This document shows, one piece after another, positions 11,826 through 23,447 of a DNA stretch of 64,000 nucleotides (position 1 is its first letter; each line of letters begins with the position of its first letter). The translations under genes were made by a program, and so were the position numbers. The notes beneath the pieces are model-generated. The model ran no database searches. It had not been told where the DNA came from and saw only the letters and a list, made by a program, of their open reading frames with translations. The stretch covers positions 6,574,501 to 6,638,500 of the forward strand of contig OX344763.1 in assembly GCA_947034895.1 (NCBI GenBank), written 5' to 3'. This DNA is from Rhytidiadelphus loreus (taxonomy: Eukaryota > Streptophyta > Bryopsida > Hypnales > Hylocomiaceae).

Positions 11826-14800
11826 ATGGGTTGCTGTGTTTCGTCGCCTGCGGTGGTCGAGGACGACCTGCAGGATGGGGGGCAAACGAAGAAGGATGTA
11901 ATGCAGAACTTCTCCGCGGAGGCCAAGGCAGATGCACTTCTGGCCATGATACCCGGGCGCATGTTTGCGAATGGCGCCAGCAACAATGCTTGTATTTTCA
12001 CGCAGCAAGGACGCAAGGGGACCAACCAAGATGCCATGGTTGTTTGGGAGGTATGTGTCAATTCCTTGCTTTTGTTATGGTTGCTTCACGGCACTGTAAG
12101 GTGTCTGTTTTTGTGAGCTATGGTAGTCATCTGCTTACTTCCTCCTATGATCATATCAATTTCTCAGTGTTAGGGTTTCGGATGCCATACTCAATTACTC
12201 TGTCTGATGAGGAATGGCCAACTCCTGACAGACTGTACAGACACAGATTGCTCCTTACTAGTTGACCGTTGATGCGGTCTTCTTGCAGACCTGACACCCT
12301 CAATTAATGAGCTCTTAATGGCATGTCAGAAAAAGACAAATGAAATCACCCAATCTGTTCATAACATTCTCCAGTCTTGAGAGCTCTTCACTCAGGTCAC
12401 TATACTCTCAACCGACTCTAATGACCCTAAACTGCCTTTGGAGACAAACTCCTTCTGTTAGCACTCATCATGCCTGTCCACAACTTGACATGTGAATGTT
12501 GTCCAATCAGATGTGTCACAGCGTGACCGATTTTGAAGATATTAAGGAATTGCGCAATTATAGAGTGTGTCATCGTTAACGCGAGAGCATTAAGTGTAGA
12601 TGATAACCGAAAAATAGATCCAAAAGTTTGGCATTCAGTTTAGCGACCATGCATGCCCAACGTCTCGCTTCTTCTTATAGCTTTCGCTACCTCCCACGTC
12701 CGGTGAGCTCAAGCTTGTGGCACAAATAGAATGTGCATTATTCCTTATCCAAGGTTGTTCCTCAAGAATGTACTGTCAGTTCGCCCTGAGCCACATCACG
12801 ACATTAGCATCTTCTATCTCAAAACTCGATCACCTTCAAATTGAGCAACAAGGGTCGCAATTAGGGTTACGAGAAGAGTGAACCGAGTGAACTTGAGAAG
12901 TCTGACGATGTTGGTTATCCTAGAGCACAGCAAAGGCCACTCTTCCGTCACACTAGACACATGTCTAATACGAGACGTGACATGAAATGTTCAACACGAG
13001 GATAGTACAAAAATAACGTCAGACAAGGCAAGCCTGCTCAAGAGACGGTCTCAAGTGATGAATGCCTGTGTTGCAGAATTTTGCTTCGATGGAGGACACG
13101 GTGTTCTGCGGGGTGTTTGATGGACACGGCCCCTTTGGACACTTCGTAGCGCGGCGGGTGCGAGATTCCGTGCCGTCGAAGCTGCTGCACCACTGGGAGG
13201 AGCAGATGTCTCACCAGTTAGATTCCAAGCCGGGCATGAGAGCAGACACTCCAGAGAATAGGAACGGTGCCAGCAATGGTAATGTCGTTGAAATGTCTGG
13301 CATCCATCAAAATGGGGCTGCTGAGGAAGTCAAGGAGCATCCCATGTTTGATGCGTGGAAGGAGTCGCACTTGACTGCCTACAGAGTGATGGATCGAGAG
13401 CTGCGATCGCATCCTGGGATTGATTGTTTCTGCAGCGGCACCACTGCCGTTACTGTGCTGAAACAGGTAGGCATTGCAATCGCTTTGGTTCATGAACTCT
13501 CTGTGACATTTTGTAGATGCTGCTTTCGTTTTGCTCACGATACAACTAGGTGTGAAAACTTTGGGCGGATGTGCACTTCCCTGGACTTGTAAGCAAGCTG
13601 ACGATAAATGATTAGGTTAAGTGGTCTTTGTCCTGATGACCAGCTTTTGGGCTGAATGTTTTTGGAGCACTCCCAAGACAGTCCACGAGACAAGACCTTA
13701 CTCCAAATAGTGCTGTAATGTAGGTGTCCTACATTACAGCACTATTTGTCATTTTATCGAAATACTTGTCCCGTTGCCTATGGACAACATGTAAAGCTCT
13801 TGAGGACAACCTTCTACATTTGGACCGATCACGTTGCTGGATTTCTTAAAATGTGATTGAAATTTCTTGTCGTTCAGGGTGGACAATGCTAACCCATCCT
13901 TAGTTATAAGTCACAGAAATCTGCGACTTTTCACTTGGAATTGACAAAGTACATTTCCCATATGCATGAAATATTGGCGTTGAATTTAGCGTTCTATTTT
14001 GGCTATGGAAATTCTATTTGTGACATCAGCGCTTTCAAGATTGAGAGCTTGGCTGTCTTGTAAGCGCTGGATTTTTTATTTTATCGTAAGAGTCCAGGTG
14101 TGATTGATTGCATTTAATCAGTCAATTACTGTTTCCCTTTGTATAAACGTGACGTGCACTGTGCAGGGTAAACACCTAGTGATTGGGAATGTAGGAGACT
14201 CTCGAGCGGTTTTGGGCACCAAGGATGACAAGGGTGCTTACGTTGCTGTTCAGTTGACGGTGGACTTGAAGCCAAACTTGCCAAGTAATGACAGGATCTT
14301 TACTTATCCTCCCCTTCTGCAAGTCATACTTTGTGTGGTGCTTGCCAGACTAATCTATTACTTCGAACACCCTTGTGACAATATTAATTCGGCAACATAT
14401 GATATTGGTTTTCACAGGAGAAGCTGAGCGGATTCGACAATGTCGTGGTCGTGTGTTTGCTTTGCATGACGAACCCGAGGTTTCACGTGTCTGGCTACCT
14501 TTCGATGACTCACCCGGACTTGCTATGGCGCGTGCATTTGGCGACTTTTGTTTAAAGGACTACGGTGTCATTGCTGTCCCCGAGATGAGCTATCGCCAAT
14601 TGACAGACCGAGACCAATTCATTGTTCTTGCTACTGACGGGGTATGTTTACTGGCCACTATGCCTCTGTTCTAACCACACTGTAGCTCAAATAATCTTAG
14701 TTAAACTTTAAGGGACCAAGAGGGCCCAAATTGGGACCTCATGTTTTTTTACCAGTTCTGAGTAAGTCACATGAGAATGTCTTTTAGCAGTTTCTTTGAT

Positions 14801-15542
14801 CTTTTTTTCGGACCAGCATTTTCAGTATTCTTCACTGATTTTGGTCTTGACCCCATCACGATGTCATCAATCGAATTTTCCATCTTAAAACTATGAATCC
14901 TTGGTCTTTTACGGGGTAACCTAAATGCAAGCATTTTTACATTTGGCAAGGAATACGATTTTCTCATATTGTTGTTTGCCATTTGTGCAGATTTGGGATG
15001 TACTCAGCAACGACGAAGTAGTCCAAGTGGTAGCCCAAGCTCCAACGCGTGCAACAGCAGCCCGCGCCCTGGTGGAATCCGCCGTGCGCGTATGGAGGCT
15101 GAAGTACCCGACCTCCAAAGTCGACGATTGTGCTGTCGTGTGCCTCTACGTCGACCAAACATTCTCCGCATCCTCAGCCGAGAGCTTGAAACCAAAGAAA
15201 CCGAACGCCATCTACGACAACAAGTACCTCGAACCAACAAGCGAGCCCGCAACAAGTCGAGCATCCAACCAACAAGCAGGACCGCATGAGCTCACAGGAG
15301 CTGCTGGGGGGGAGATTTCCCCTGGCGAGCCCTCGCGAGCCTCGCATGAGAGAAAGACGAAGCAACCTCGCAAACTGGCCGACTGGCTGGGTGCAGATGT
15401 GACCGAGGAGGAAGAGTGGTCCGCCTTGGAGGGGGTGACTCGTGTGAACTCGCTCCTCAACTTGCCCAGGTTCCTGGCTGGGGACAAGCGCCGGACCGGG
15501 GGTACCTCGCAACAGCAGCAGAAGCATCAACATCCTTCATAA
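11826..15542 (+). CDS. Protein phosphatase 2C, clade E type (5 exons)
   Basis: Metal-dependent Ser/Thr phosphatase (PPM family). Exons are 11826-12050, 13077-13466, 14167-14284, 14418-14641 and 14991-15542, all joined by GT-AG introns with a continuous frame, giving 502 residues. The N-terminus MGCCVSS fits N-myristoylation at Gly2 with palmitoylation at Cys3/Cys4, suggesting membrane attachment. PP2C landmarks are NQDA (68-71), FDGHGP (89-94, metal Asp90), GNVGDSRAV (212-220), a MARAFGDF motif, DGIWD (318-322) across the last intron, and VDDC (363-366, metal Asp365). The N-terminus and the LKPNLPREAERI segment resemble plant clade E PP2Cs. The Ser/Gln-rich tail after about residue 380 looks disordered. 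The start was chosen because the N-terminal motif begins exactly there. All catalytic residues seen are intact. Confidence 0.96.
13705..13747. repeat. Perfect 20-bp hairpin in PP2C intron 2
   Basis: AAATAGTGCTGTAATGTAGG at 13705-13724 is followed by a 3-nt loop (TGT) and its exact reverse complement at 13728-13747. The pairing ends abruptly at both sides. It could be a foldback element remnant or a short structured intronic RNA. The loop is far shorter than in typical plant miRNA precursors. Confidence 0.9.
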
Positions 15543-15604
15543 CAAACCAGCGTCCCTTGCAAAAGCCAATACTCGGAGACCTGTGCACATCTTGCTCAGA
15601 AGGG

Positions 15605-15955
15605 CAGGGTTCAGGGTTTACCCTGCTGGTTTTGTTTCTGCAGTCTTGTGATTAGAGGTCAGAACGCACAAGCTACGGGACATCTTAGACTCGTTTTCAG
15701 TACGAGAATTGCGTAGAATATGCCATTTGGGGGTTCGTCATCTGCACCAGGGTAGGATACTAGCTACGGATGCGGCAGGGTTTAGGGTTTACATTGCTGA
15801 TTCAAATTCACCACACCAAGTTGTGTCTGCAGTCTTGTGATTAGGGGTCATAGCTCTCAAGCTAAGGCTCGTTTTTAGTAGGAGAATTGCGTAGAATATG
15901 CCATTTGGGAGGTTCGTCATCTGCACCAGGGTAGCACATTAGTTACGGATGCGGG
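15605..15955. repeat. Imperfect tandem duplication after the PP2C stop
   Basis: Two copies of a unit of about 180 bp share GCAGTCTTGTGATTAG (15640 and 15829), GAGAATTGCGTAGAATATG (15704 and 15882), CATCTGCACCAGGGTAG and TACGGATGCGG. The repeat begins about 60 bp after the stop codon and so probably lies in the PP2C 3' untranslated or flanking region. Confidence 0.8.
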
Positions 15956-16481
15956 ATAACCAGATGCTACTACTAGTATACCTGGAGAGGGGATTTTGTG
16001 ATTCGACCTGCACTAACAGGTATAATATTCAACCACTCACTGTATTATATCTAAGGCCTTCGTTGCGGTTTTACCAACGGCAGGCAACTCATACCTCTGC
16101 AAATCTTCTCTGTTCTCTGGAAATGCCTGTGTCTAACTTGCTGTGAAATTGGTCTCACCTTATTTCAGTATAATGCTGTTTGTGCTTATCCACCGACGCC
16201 AATTTTCGGTATCGCCCTTGTGATGACGTGCTCATCGTTGAATTCTTGACCGGCCTCTCTTGTCTGCCGCCATGAATCCTTCGTCTGTGGAGACACAGTC
16301 GAGAGAAACATCGGTGTCTGTGAATCTGATTATTCACTTGTAGTAATACTATTTGCAGACAAGAATCTGCGGAATTTCGTAGGTCTGGAGGATGGAATTT
16401 ATGCGTACTCCCGGCTTGTTTAATGCCTCCATTGTGTAAATTTTGCCCCCTATTATTGCCCCCTGTTTTGTGCTTTTGTAG

Positions 16482-16652
16482 GTCCCCTTCATTCCAATAG
16501 TGGGTTCCGAAGTAGTTTAGGTTGCAAACTGTTCAAAGTCGAGCGCTTCCACTCTTGGAGGTGGTTAGAAGTGTTGGGTACTTTGAAACTTAAATTTCTC
16601 TCAATTGAAAACTGTGGGAAGTGACTTCTCTGGAACCCACTAATGGGGAAGC
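16482..16652. repeat. Small inverted-repeat element
   Basis: The segment near 16491 containing CCAATAGTGGGTTCC is matched in inverse orientation by GGAACCCACTAATGGGG near 16632. The spacing of about 120 bp gives a hairpin-forming, MITE-like unit of about 170 bp upstream of the kinase gene. No target duplication was resolved. Confidence 0.5.
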
Positions 16653-16823
16653 CATTTACTCTAGTGCAAGTAGAAACTGCGTACTCATCTCAGAGTATGT
16701 TCGGTCTGGAGGAGGGCATGATTGACCTGTTTGCCGATTCGTTGCTTATTTAGTGGTTTAGTCGGTGAGGAGCACGAGGAGTCGGTGGAGTAAGTGACCT
16801 AGTCAAGTTCGTGGAATTCCGCC

Positions 16824-17255
16824 ATGGTGAGTGTCTGCACTGTCTGCTTCTCTCTCTTTGGGGAAATCATGATTACTCTGCCTCGTCACTCTGAAAATCT
16901 GTGGACATCCTTAAATAAGCTCATTACTGTACGTAAGGTGGAAGTCATGTTGCCCTGTCCCCCAGAGTCCATACGGTTTCAGCTATTAGCTTTCAAAGCA
17001 CTCAACGTCATTTTCACAGAGGCTCAATCAAAATTGGAGGCCAGAGTCGCAGATTGTGCCGAGGATATTCATAGGAGTGCCACCATTCGCGATTCCAGCG
17101 ACACAAATCTGCTATTTCTTTCCATATCCAAGCCATGTGCGATTCTAGGCCCCAGAATGCAGTTTCAAATTAAGCAACTAGATCTTTTGCATCTTCATTC
17201 TTGGGGCAAAAGTCTTCAACCCCACCACCCCCTGATGATCTCTACGACAAGATGA
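16824..17255 (+). CDS. Uncharacterised 143-codon frame upstream of the kinase
   Basis: The ATG at 16824 has a very good context (GCCATGG), and the frame runs 143 codons to TGA 17253-17255. The middle (about residues 45-95) has a plausible helical, charged composition with QLLAFKALNVIFTEAQSKLE. I recognise no domain. It could be an N-terminal part of the kinase joined by splicing, a separate small protein, or a long upstream frame. I found no convincing splice pair joining it to the kinase exon. The ATG is followed directly by GTGAGT, itself a good donor site. Confidence 0.3.
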   Translation: MVSVCTVCFSLFGEIMITLPRHSENLWTSLNKLITVRKVEVMLPCPPESIRFQLLAFKALNVIFTEAQSKLEARVADCAEDIHRSATIRDSSDTNLLFLSISKPCAILGPRMQFQIKQLDLLHLHSWGKSLQPHHPLMISTTR

Positions 17256-17345
17256 CAGTAGAATTAGCAGTAACATGCTGAGGTAACAGAAAAAATTAGT
17301 GCCTTTCCTCTCGTGTTTAAAGAATTTCGGTGCTCATGGATCAAA

Positions 17346-19402
17346 ATGGACAAGGATAGCTTCGTAACGGCCAGCGACTGGACCGAGATTCGAGAGACAG
17401 AATTCTTAGACTCCGAAGAGTATCACAAACCATGTAAGATCATAGAGTCGTCGATGTTAACACTTGGAAAAAAGATTGGGCGAGGAGCGCAGGCAACTAT
17501 CTTCGAGGGTGTTTGGCACAATGCCTCTGGCGCCATCAAGGTTGCAGTCAAACGGTTCCGGACGCACACAGCGCACAAGCAATGGCCAGACGAGATTCTG
17601 AAACTCAAGGGAGGGAACCTCTGCAGACTTCACGGGTACGTCAACTTGAGCACCGACACCTCGACCTCCCTTGTCATGGACCGCTACGACTGTGATCTTC
17701 GCTCACTCATTGACAGGAAAATGAGCACCAACATTCCCAAACCTTTCACAATGGAAACAGACTTGTCCCTGATTGTGCAAATTGCTTTAGGTCTGCGGTG
17801 CTTGCACGCGTACGGAATCTCCCACAGAGACTTGAAAGCTTCCAATGTCTTAGTCGTGGACTCTGGATCAAAAAAAGTGGACATCGTCATCTCGGATTTC
17901 GAAAGCTCATCCAATGTGGTCGGGACGGGGTTTTGGCGAGCACCTGAAATCCTTCGAGCGTTGAGAGCGGAGCAAAAGATTCAGAAAATGGACATATTCT
18001 CGCTCAAATCTGATATCTATAGCTTCGGAATGACGTGCTATGAGATTTTGACAGGGAAAATTCCGCTCGACAATCTGCGAGCTTCCGATTACGAGCCTGT
18101 TCTGTCAGGGGTGCGTCCGGAGCTTCCTGGTGACCTAAATGCGAAGCTCTGTGACCTAATCTGCAAGTGCTGGCACGATACTCCCGGGGATCGGCCCACG
18201 GCCTGTGAAATCATACTTGAACTCCGGCAGGTGGTGGAAGAAATGCAGTTATCTTCAATCCAAGAGCTTGTGACTTTGTTCCCTGGCAATGAAGGCTTCG
18301 CTACACAGGTAAGACCATGTAGCAGAATAAGTGACAGCTTTGAATGTTTGTCCATTTCAAATTCGGCAGCTCTTGGTGTTGTACGAATTAACGTATACAA
18401 ATTGAATTCTAAATTAGTGAAAAGTTTATGGATTACATCGTCCATAGCTCTGGGGAGTAACAAGCAAGGTCCGAGACATAATGTCAAGCTCTTTGCATCG
18501 ATCTATATCATCCAAATTTGTAATTTTCGTTGAATCAAAAGGGATCGCAAAGAAGAGAAGAATTATGAATTCAAACGTTCTGACCCTTCTTGTGACCACT
18601 GATTTATCCTATTGGTGGGGGCACAAAATTAGTGTCACTACAAACTAAAATTGTAGATATTAGTGCAATACAGAAATATTTCGGCCAATACTTATGTAAG
18701 ATAACACGATTCGGTAAATTAGAGTCGAGTGCACTAGGTAATAGGATAAGTCAATAGCTAACGAGAGAGTGACGTAGTTACCTTGAAATTTGAATCGGCC
18801 GTTATGTTTAAGCAATCACCATACTTGCACAGTTTTCTTACCCCTAATTTTCAAAAACACTCTTTTATCTTTTCACCATCTACTGCTTTTGTGTGGCACC
18901 CCCTCTGCTGATGTAGCCCAATGCCGAGGTGCAGAACTGGACCCCTCTCCCGATCCCTCCCCACACAATTTCCCTGTTCGTGTCCCAATTGCAGCAGTAC
19001 GTCCACCAGTACGGCTGGCCTTGTTTCGTGAGCTACCATTTCCTGTCCCCAGAGGAAGCGGTGCAGGTGCTGAAGCTGCTGGACCTCATCGAGGATCGCC
19101 GATGCGAGTCGTGGCGAAAACTGCCGGAAGAGACCATCGTGCGAGAGAGATGCCGGAACATGAACAGCATCTTCGTCACCCCTGCGGCCGGGGCGAGGGG
19201 CAAAGAGGAAGATCGCCCAAGCAGCAGCAGCTTCGAGGTGGAGGAGTATGATAAGTACGTGAGAGAGTTGCGCCAGCAGTGGCTTGCAATTGAGCAGGAT
19301 GAAGGCGACGCCATGGACGAGTCCAAAACTTTGAGAGATCAGGGCGGTGCTCGGATTTCAACTGCGCCACGTACACAAGTAGAGAGAGAGAGAGAGAATT
19401 AA
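17346..19402 (+). CDS. Protein kinase-like protein with DFE motif and novel C-terminal domain (2 exons)
   Basis: Exons 17346-18308 and 18917-19402 are joined in phase 0 by a GT-AG intron, giving 482 residues. Kinase landmarks: glycine loop IGRGAQATIFEG (44-55), VAVK with Lys69, candidate alpha-C Glu83, HRDLKASN (160-167), DFE (184-186) instead of DFG, a short activation segment to APE (199-201), SDIYSFG (222-228) and the conserved Arg283. The Lys and catalytic Asp are kept, so activity is possible; the Gly-to-Glu change in DFG suggests altered magnesium binding or a pseudokinase. Exon 2 encodes about 160 residues beginning PNAEVQNWTPLPIP that I do not recognise. The last residues (VEREREN) come from an AG repeat. 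ATG 17346 is the first in-frame ATG; further upstream exons cannot be excluded. Confidence 0.85.
19381..19396 (+). repeat. (AG)8 microsatellite inside the kinase reading frame
   Basis: Eight AG units encode most of the terminal Glu-Arg repeat of the kinase-like protein, directly before the TAA at 19400-19402. Any unit change not divisible by three repeats would alter the frame and the stop. Confidence 0.9.
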
Positions 19403-19458
19403 TCCCAGTGTCTGATGAATGATGATTTTCTGGGAAACTGTAAATATAAAGAATGTAC

Positions 19459-19991
19459 CTAACCCCTAAATGCCAGAGGCACAAAAATCTGGTGTTTGCA
19501 AAACTTTGAAGCTAAATAAAACCTAACCAAGTTGCTATTTTTGGTAGTTTATATTTTTGGAAAGTTTTGAGTTTGGTTGTTCAATTTTCAACAACAAAGT
19601 TGAGTCACTTCAGTGGACAATGCATGTGGCTCAAGAACTTTTTCCTTCTGGTCACTGAGGTACATTGTCCCATTCTAGACCAAATGGGAGCAAGTCCATT
19701 GTGGGCTAAATTATACTAGTGGTATACATTCAAGTTTTGAAATTGTAGCGAGGTAATTTAGTTACACTAACATAATTTTGATCTACATAATCTTGTTTGT
19801 TTGAAGGCACAACAAGTCTCTTGTACAAACTTGAAATCATATCGATTACAAGGTTGACACTATGTAATATCACTTTCTATTTTACATCATTTTTGCTATT
19901 AATATTCTAAAGATTTTGTAATAGTTTGCACTTTATAATCCTTGCTTTAATCTATGGACCTTCTAATTGACTAAAGGCATTTTAGGGTCCC
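19459..19991. mobile_element. TTAA-family element, copy F (diverged)
   Basis: The first 100 bp, from ACCCCTAAATGCC, closely match 26271-26378 by eye, sharing GGTGTTTGCAAAACTTTGAA and TTTATATTTTT. A candidate right end, GGCATTTTAGGG, occurs at 19977-19988. The left TTAA reads CTAA and the right one is lost. It lies only about 55 bp after the kinase stop, so it may overlap the 3' untranslated region. Confidence 0.5.
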
Positions 19992-20234
19992 AATTGTCAA
20001 TTTCTTATCCTAATAGAAACTAATAGTCTTTTTAAAGTCAATGCTCCCCTTTCTTTCTTTTTCTTTAAATCAAAAGTCAAACTTTAATAAATAATTTTTT
20101 TGGTCAACTTTAAATCATGATTTATAAACCTCGAGTTCTTTCAATGTCTTGGATCTTCTCTACAACTCTCACTTCTTTCCAACTCAATCCATTCTTTGCA
20201 AGTCTAACTACTAATTCTCAACAACCTTCACTAC
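19992..20234. other. AT-rich intergenic DNA
   Basis: No gene or repeat boundary recognised. Confidence 0.5.
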
Positions 20235-20642
20235 ACGGACAAAATTCAAACGTATAGTAAACTTGCCAATCACCGCACGGACAAAATTCAAACCCTTTTC
20301 CACATAAATATAGAGATTTATATGTTTTGAAATTTGGTGTGATTATTAAATGTCATGATTAGATTCACCTTCAACAAACGAAATGCAAAAAGATTTCTTC
20401 GTACAAATTTTATTGCAATTTAAAGGTGATCATGATGAAGTTGAAAACTAATTAAAAAATTCTTGCACCCCTTGACCGCACGGTGTGCGGTCATTGGACG
20501 GTGATACAAAATTATGCCTCCATCCCAAGTGAATTGGTAGTTGCATCGTGCGGTTGGTGCGCGGTTGGCGTGTGGTAATTGGCAACTATTGTTGTGTGGT
20601 TATTGGATGTGTGTGGTGAATGACAAGTTTACTCTACTAGAT
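20235..20642. repeat. Inverted-repeat element with internal direct repeat
   Basis: The 17-mer ACGGACAAAATTCAAAC occurs at 20235 and again at 20277. AGTAAACTTGCCAATCACCGC near 20256 is matched inversely by a segment ending GACAAGTTTACT at 20622-20633. The 3' third is rich in GTGCGGT/GTGTGGT motifs. This suggests a small foldback transposon of about 400 bp; boundaries are approximate. Confidence 0.5.
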
Positions 20643-23340
20643 GTTGGTTTTGCAATGCTAGTTCTACTAAACATCTTTTTAGAGCAATAGTTCATTCAAG
20701 CAATGGCTTAAGTTTCAATCCTAGCAAGCTCATTTCACAACCGGCTTAGTTCACTTCCTTGCCAACAACATATGATTTCCTTGTCGGCACATGTGACCTT
20801 CTTGCTAGTAGCCTGCAACTTACCAAATAGAGGTTGGACTGGGAGTATGGATGTTGGCTAGTTTTAATTTACACATGCTAGATTTAGGATTGGGTTTGGT
20901 CTTGTTTTTAATTCTTAAATACAAGGGCTAGTTTTGTAATATAGGATATTTGGGGGTTTGGTTCTAAATAGACAAAAGCTACAAGGGCTATGGTTTAAAA
21001 CAATACAATACAAGGTTATGGCTAATGGTTACCATGGACCATGCTCAAGTTACATTCCTATGCCTAAGTGGAGATTAAGGTTAAAAACTTTGTTGTAATG
21101 TAGTTTGATAAAAATAACAAAGACTATGACACATGGAAGTGGGCTATAAGTCAAAGTTTTGTAGAAGTGTACTAACAAGGTTTGGAAAGGAAATAGTAGG
21201 GAAACTTTAAGAACAGAAGGATGAGGGCTATTCTTTTGTCACCAACAAGTAGAAAAACACAAGGATAAGGCAATAAAATACAAATATATCACAATTCAAT
21301 GCTCTAGGAGATTTTTCAAAGAAATGGAATTGTCACCTAAGAGCTCATGTGAACTTAACATGAAAAAAAAGGAAGGAAGCTCTAAGAAATTCCAACTACC
21401 AACATTGTTGAGATTTGGTTGGAATTCCTTAGTATTAAAACCAAATGGTTAGAATAATAATAAAAAAGCACTGACATTAAGAAAAGAGGGTAGGTTTTGG
21501 GTTGACCCAATGTCCATCAAAGAAAGCTCCACAAATCACAACATTATAAGCAAGAATGCTTTAAAAACACCAAAATTGGCATAATTTGGCCAAATTGGCC
21601 AATTAAAATGGTCTAAGTAGGAAGGTAGCATATAAAAAGGAAGGTTTGGGAAGAGAAGGGGTGGCCTTTTATACATTTCTCAAAGTCCTATTCTTCTTTT
21701 ATAACCTCAATATTTTTCTAAAATTAACCACTAAGTACTAAAATAAGTCAAATTTATTGTTGGACTTATTTCTAATTTTTGGAAAAAAGCTCCAAATGAC
21801 AAATGGATCATGTCATTGGCTTCAAAAGATGCACATTAGCAAACTGAATCTTTTTTCCTTTATTCCAAGATCATTTGGACTTGTAAAAGCTACAAATTGC
21901 CAAAATAAAGAATCTTAAAATTTCAAATGATGTAATTTTCACTTTTCAAAGATTCTAATTTATAGGAAGTGTTTGGAGGGCATGTGTTTATTACTTTCTA
22001 AAGAATTAGACAATTTGAGAATCTCTTGATTGGTGTGGAATTTTAGTAAACTACTACGTTGTTGGACTCTTGGCATGTTTTCTACTCTTTAAATATCTTC
22101 CTTAGCCCTTAGATGATGTTGCTTGAATTCTTTACCTACATGTTAACAATTTGTGAGACAATTTGACTTCTATCTAGCTCTAAAATGACTAGTAACTTTT
22201 ATTTCGCCTTAGCAAGCATATCTAAGCCTAAAGAAAATTTATACCTACGAAATCCTATTTTAGTCAAAATTCATCACATTCACTCATAGATTTGGGCATT
22301 GGTTGTAGTTTGGGAAGATATTTACAATGGAATCTATCAACTTAGACTTTTTGCTAACTTAAGGTATCTAACCTATCTACAAGCAAGATATTGGAGTATT
22401 TTAGGTACTTCAAGCTTTTATGAACAAAACACTACATTGATATGTACTTCACTCATTATGGTTTAACATTCTTTTTAGGGAGGTGATCTATAAAACTTAA
22501 CAATAAGATGTAAAATCAAAAGAAATAAAAACTCTAAGTCCCGAGTGACAAATTGGGGGCTTACAAGCATCTTCAATCTGTCCTTTGTGAAGGCACAATA
22601 ATGGCAAGTCCCATGTGGGTCTTAAGAAATCTACCCCAATGCTAACAACACCTCCTACAATACCTTTCTAGGCACAAAATTACTTAACTCTTGCACGGCA
22701 TTTTTTGGCTCTTTTTGGTGCACTCCAAGTGAGCCAACAAAAACTTTGACAACTTAATTATGCATGACCTAACCAATGAAAGAGCAAAAAGGGAACATAA
22801 TCAACTAAAAATAATTGTTGTCATGATGAGTGAACAATTGCCCACTCTTGTGGAAGCCTCAATTGCAACTTGACAAGGTCCTACAAAGCTCCCAAATTGT
22901 GTCCGCATTGAGACACTCCACCCTTCATTACATTCTTTAAGAAAGAGGGTTTAACAAAAGGCATTGCACCTCCTTTCGAAGTGACCATACACTGTGCGGA
23001 CTGAGGATGCTCTTATGAGCCACATTGGATTAGGGTGAATGTTGAGTTTAAAACCTTAACCTGAAATTTTAACCTCCTGATTATCAAGCAAAATCAAACA
23101 TACCAGCTTCATACCATGGTTGTTTCATGTCCATAACGAGTACATACGGGAGTCGGGAAACCAGTCCAACACTGGAATGTACCCTAACGGGTGAAATTTT
23201 CGTCATTTAGGTCTACCATCCCCAAACCCTAAAAATCCTAAACCGTAAAGTTTTCTAGGGTTAGGCAGTCACATCCTTTAAATCGAGTCGTTCACTCTGA
23301 AAGCGAGGCCACGCATCTCTTTGAGGTTTCGTATTGAGTA
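20643..23340. other. Intergenic DNA, probable transposon debris
   Basis: No supported gene. A palindrome (TTTGGCCAAATTGGCCAA) occurs near 21587. Short stretches around 22560-22980 look like eroded coding sequence but carry many stops in all frames and I could not assign them. Confidence 0.5.
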
Positions 23341-23447
23341 GTCACGACTGTGTGTAGTTACTTCAATTTAGCTGCTGCTGTTCCATCTCTTCTTCTGTTC
23401 CATGCCCATGCTTCTTTGATTTTCTTCTTCATATCTAGGGTTTATCA

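Noticed and set aside
15174..15533. Minus-strand frames over the last PP2C exon
   Set aside because: Low-complexity shadows of the PP2C C-terminal tail.
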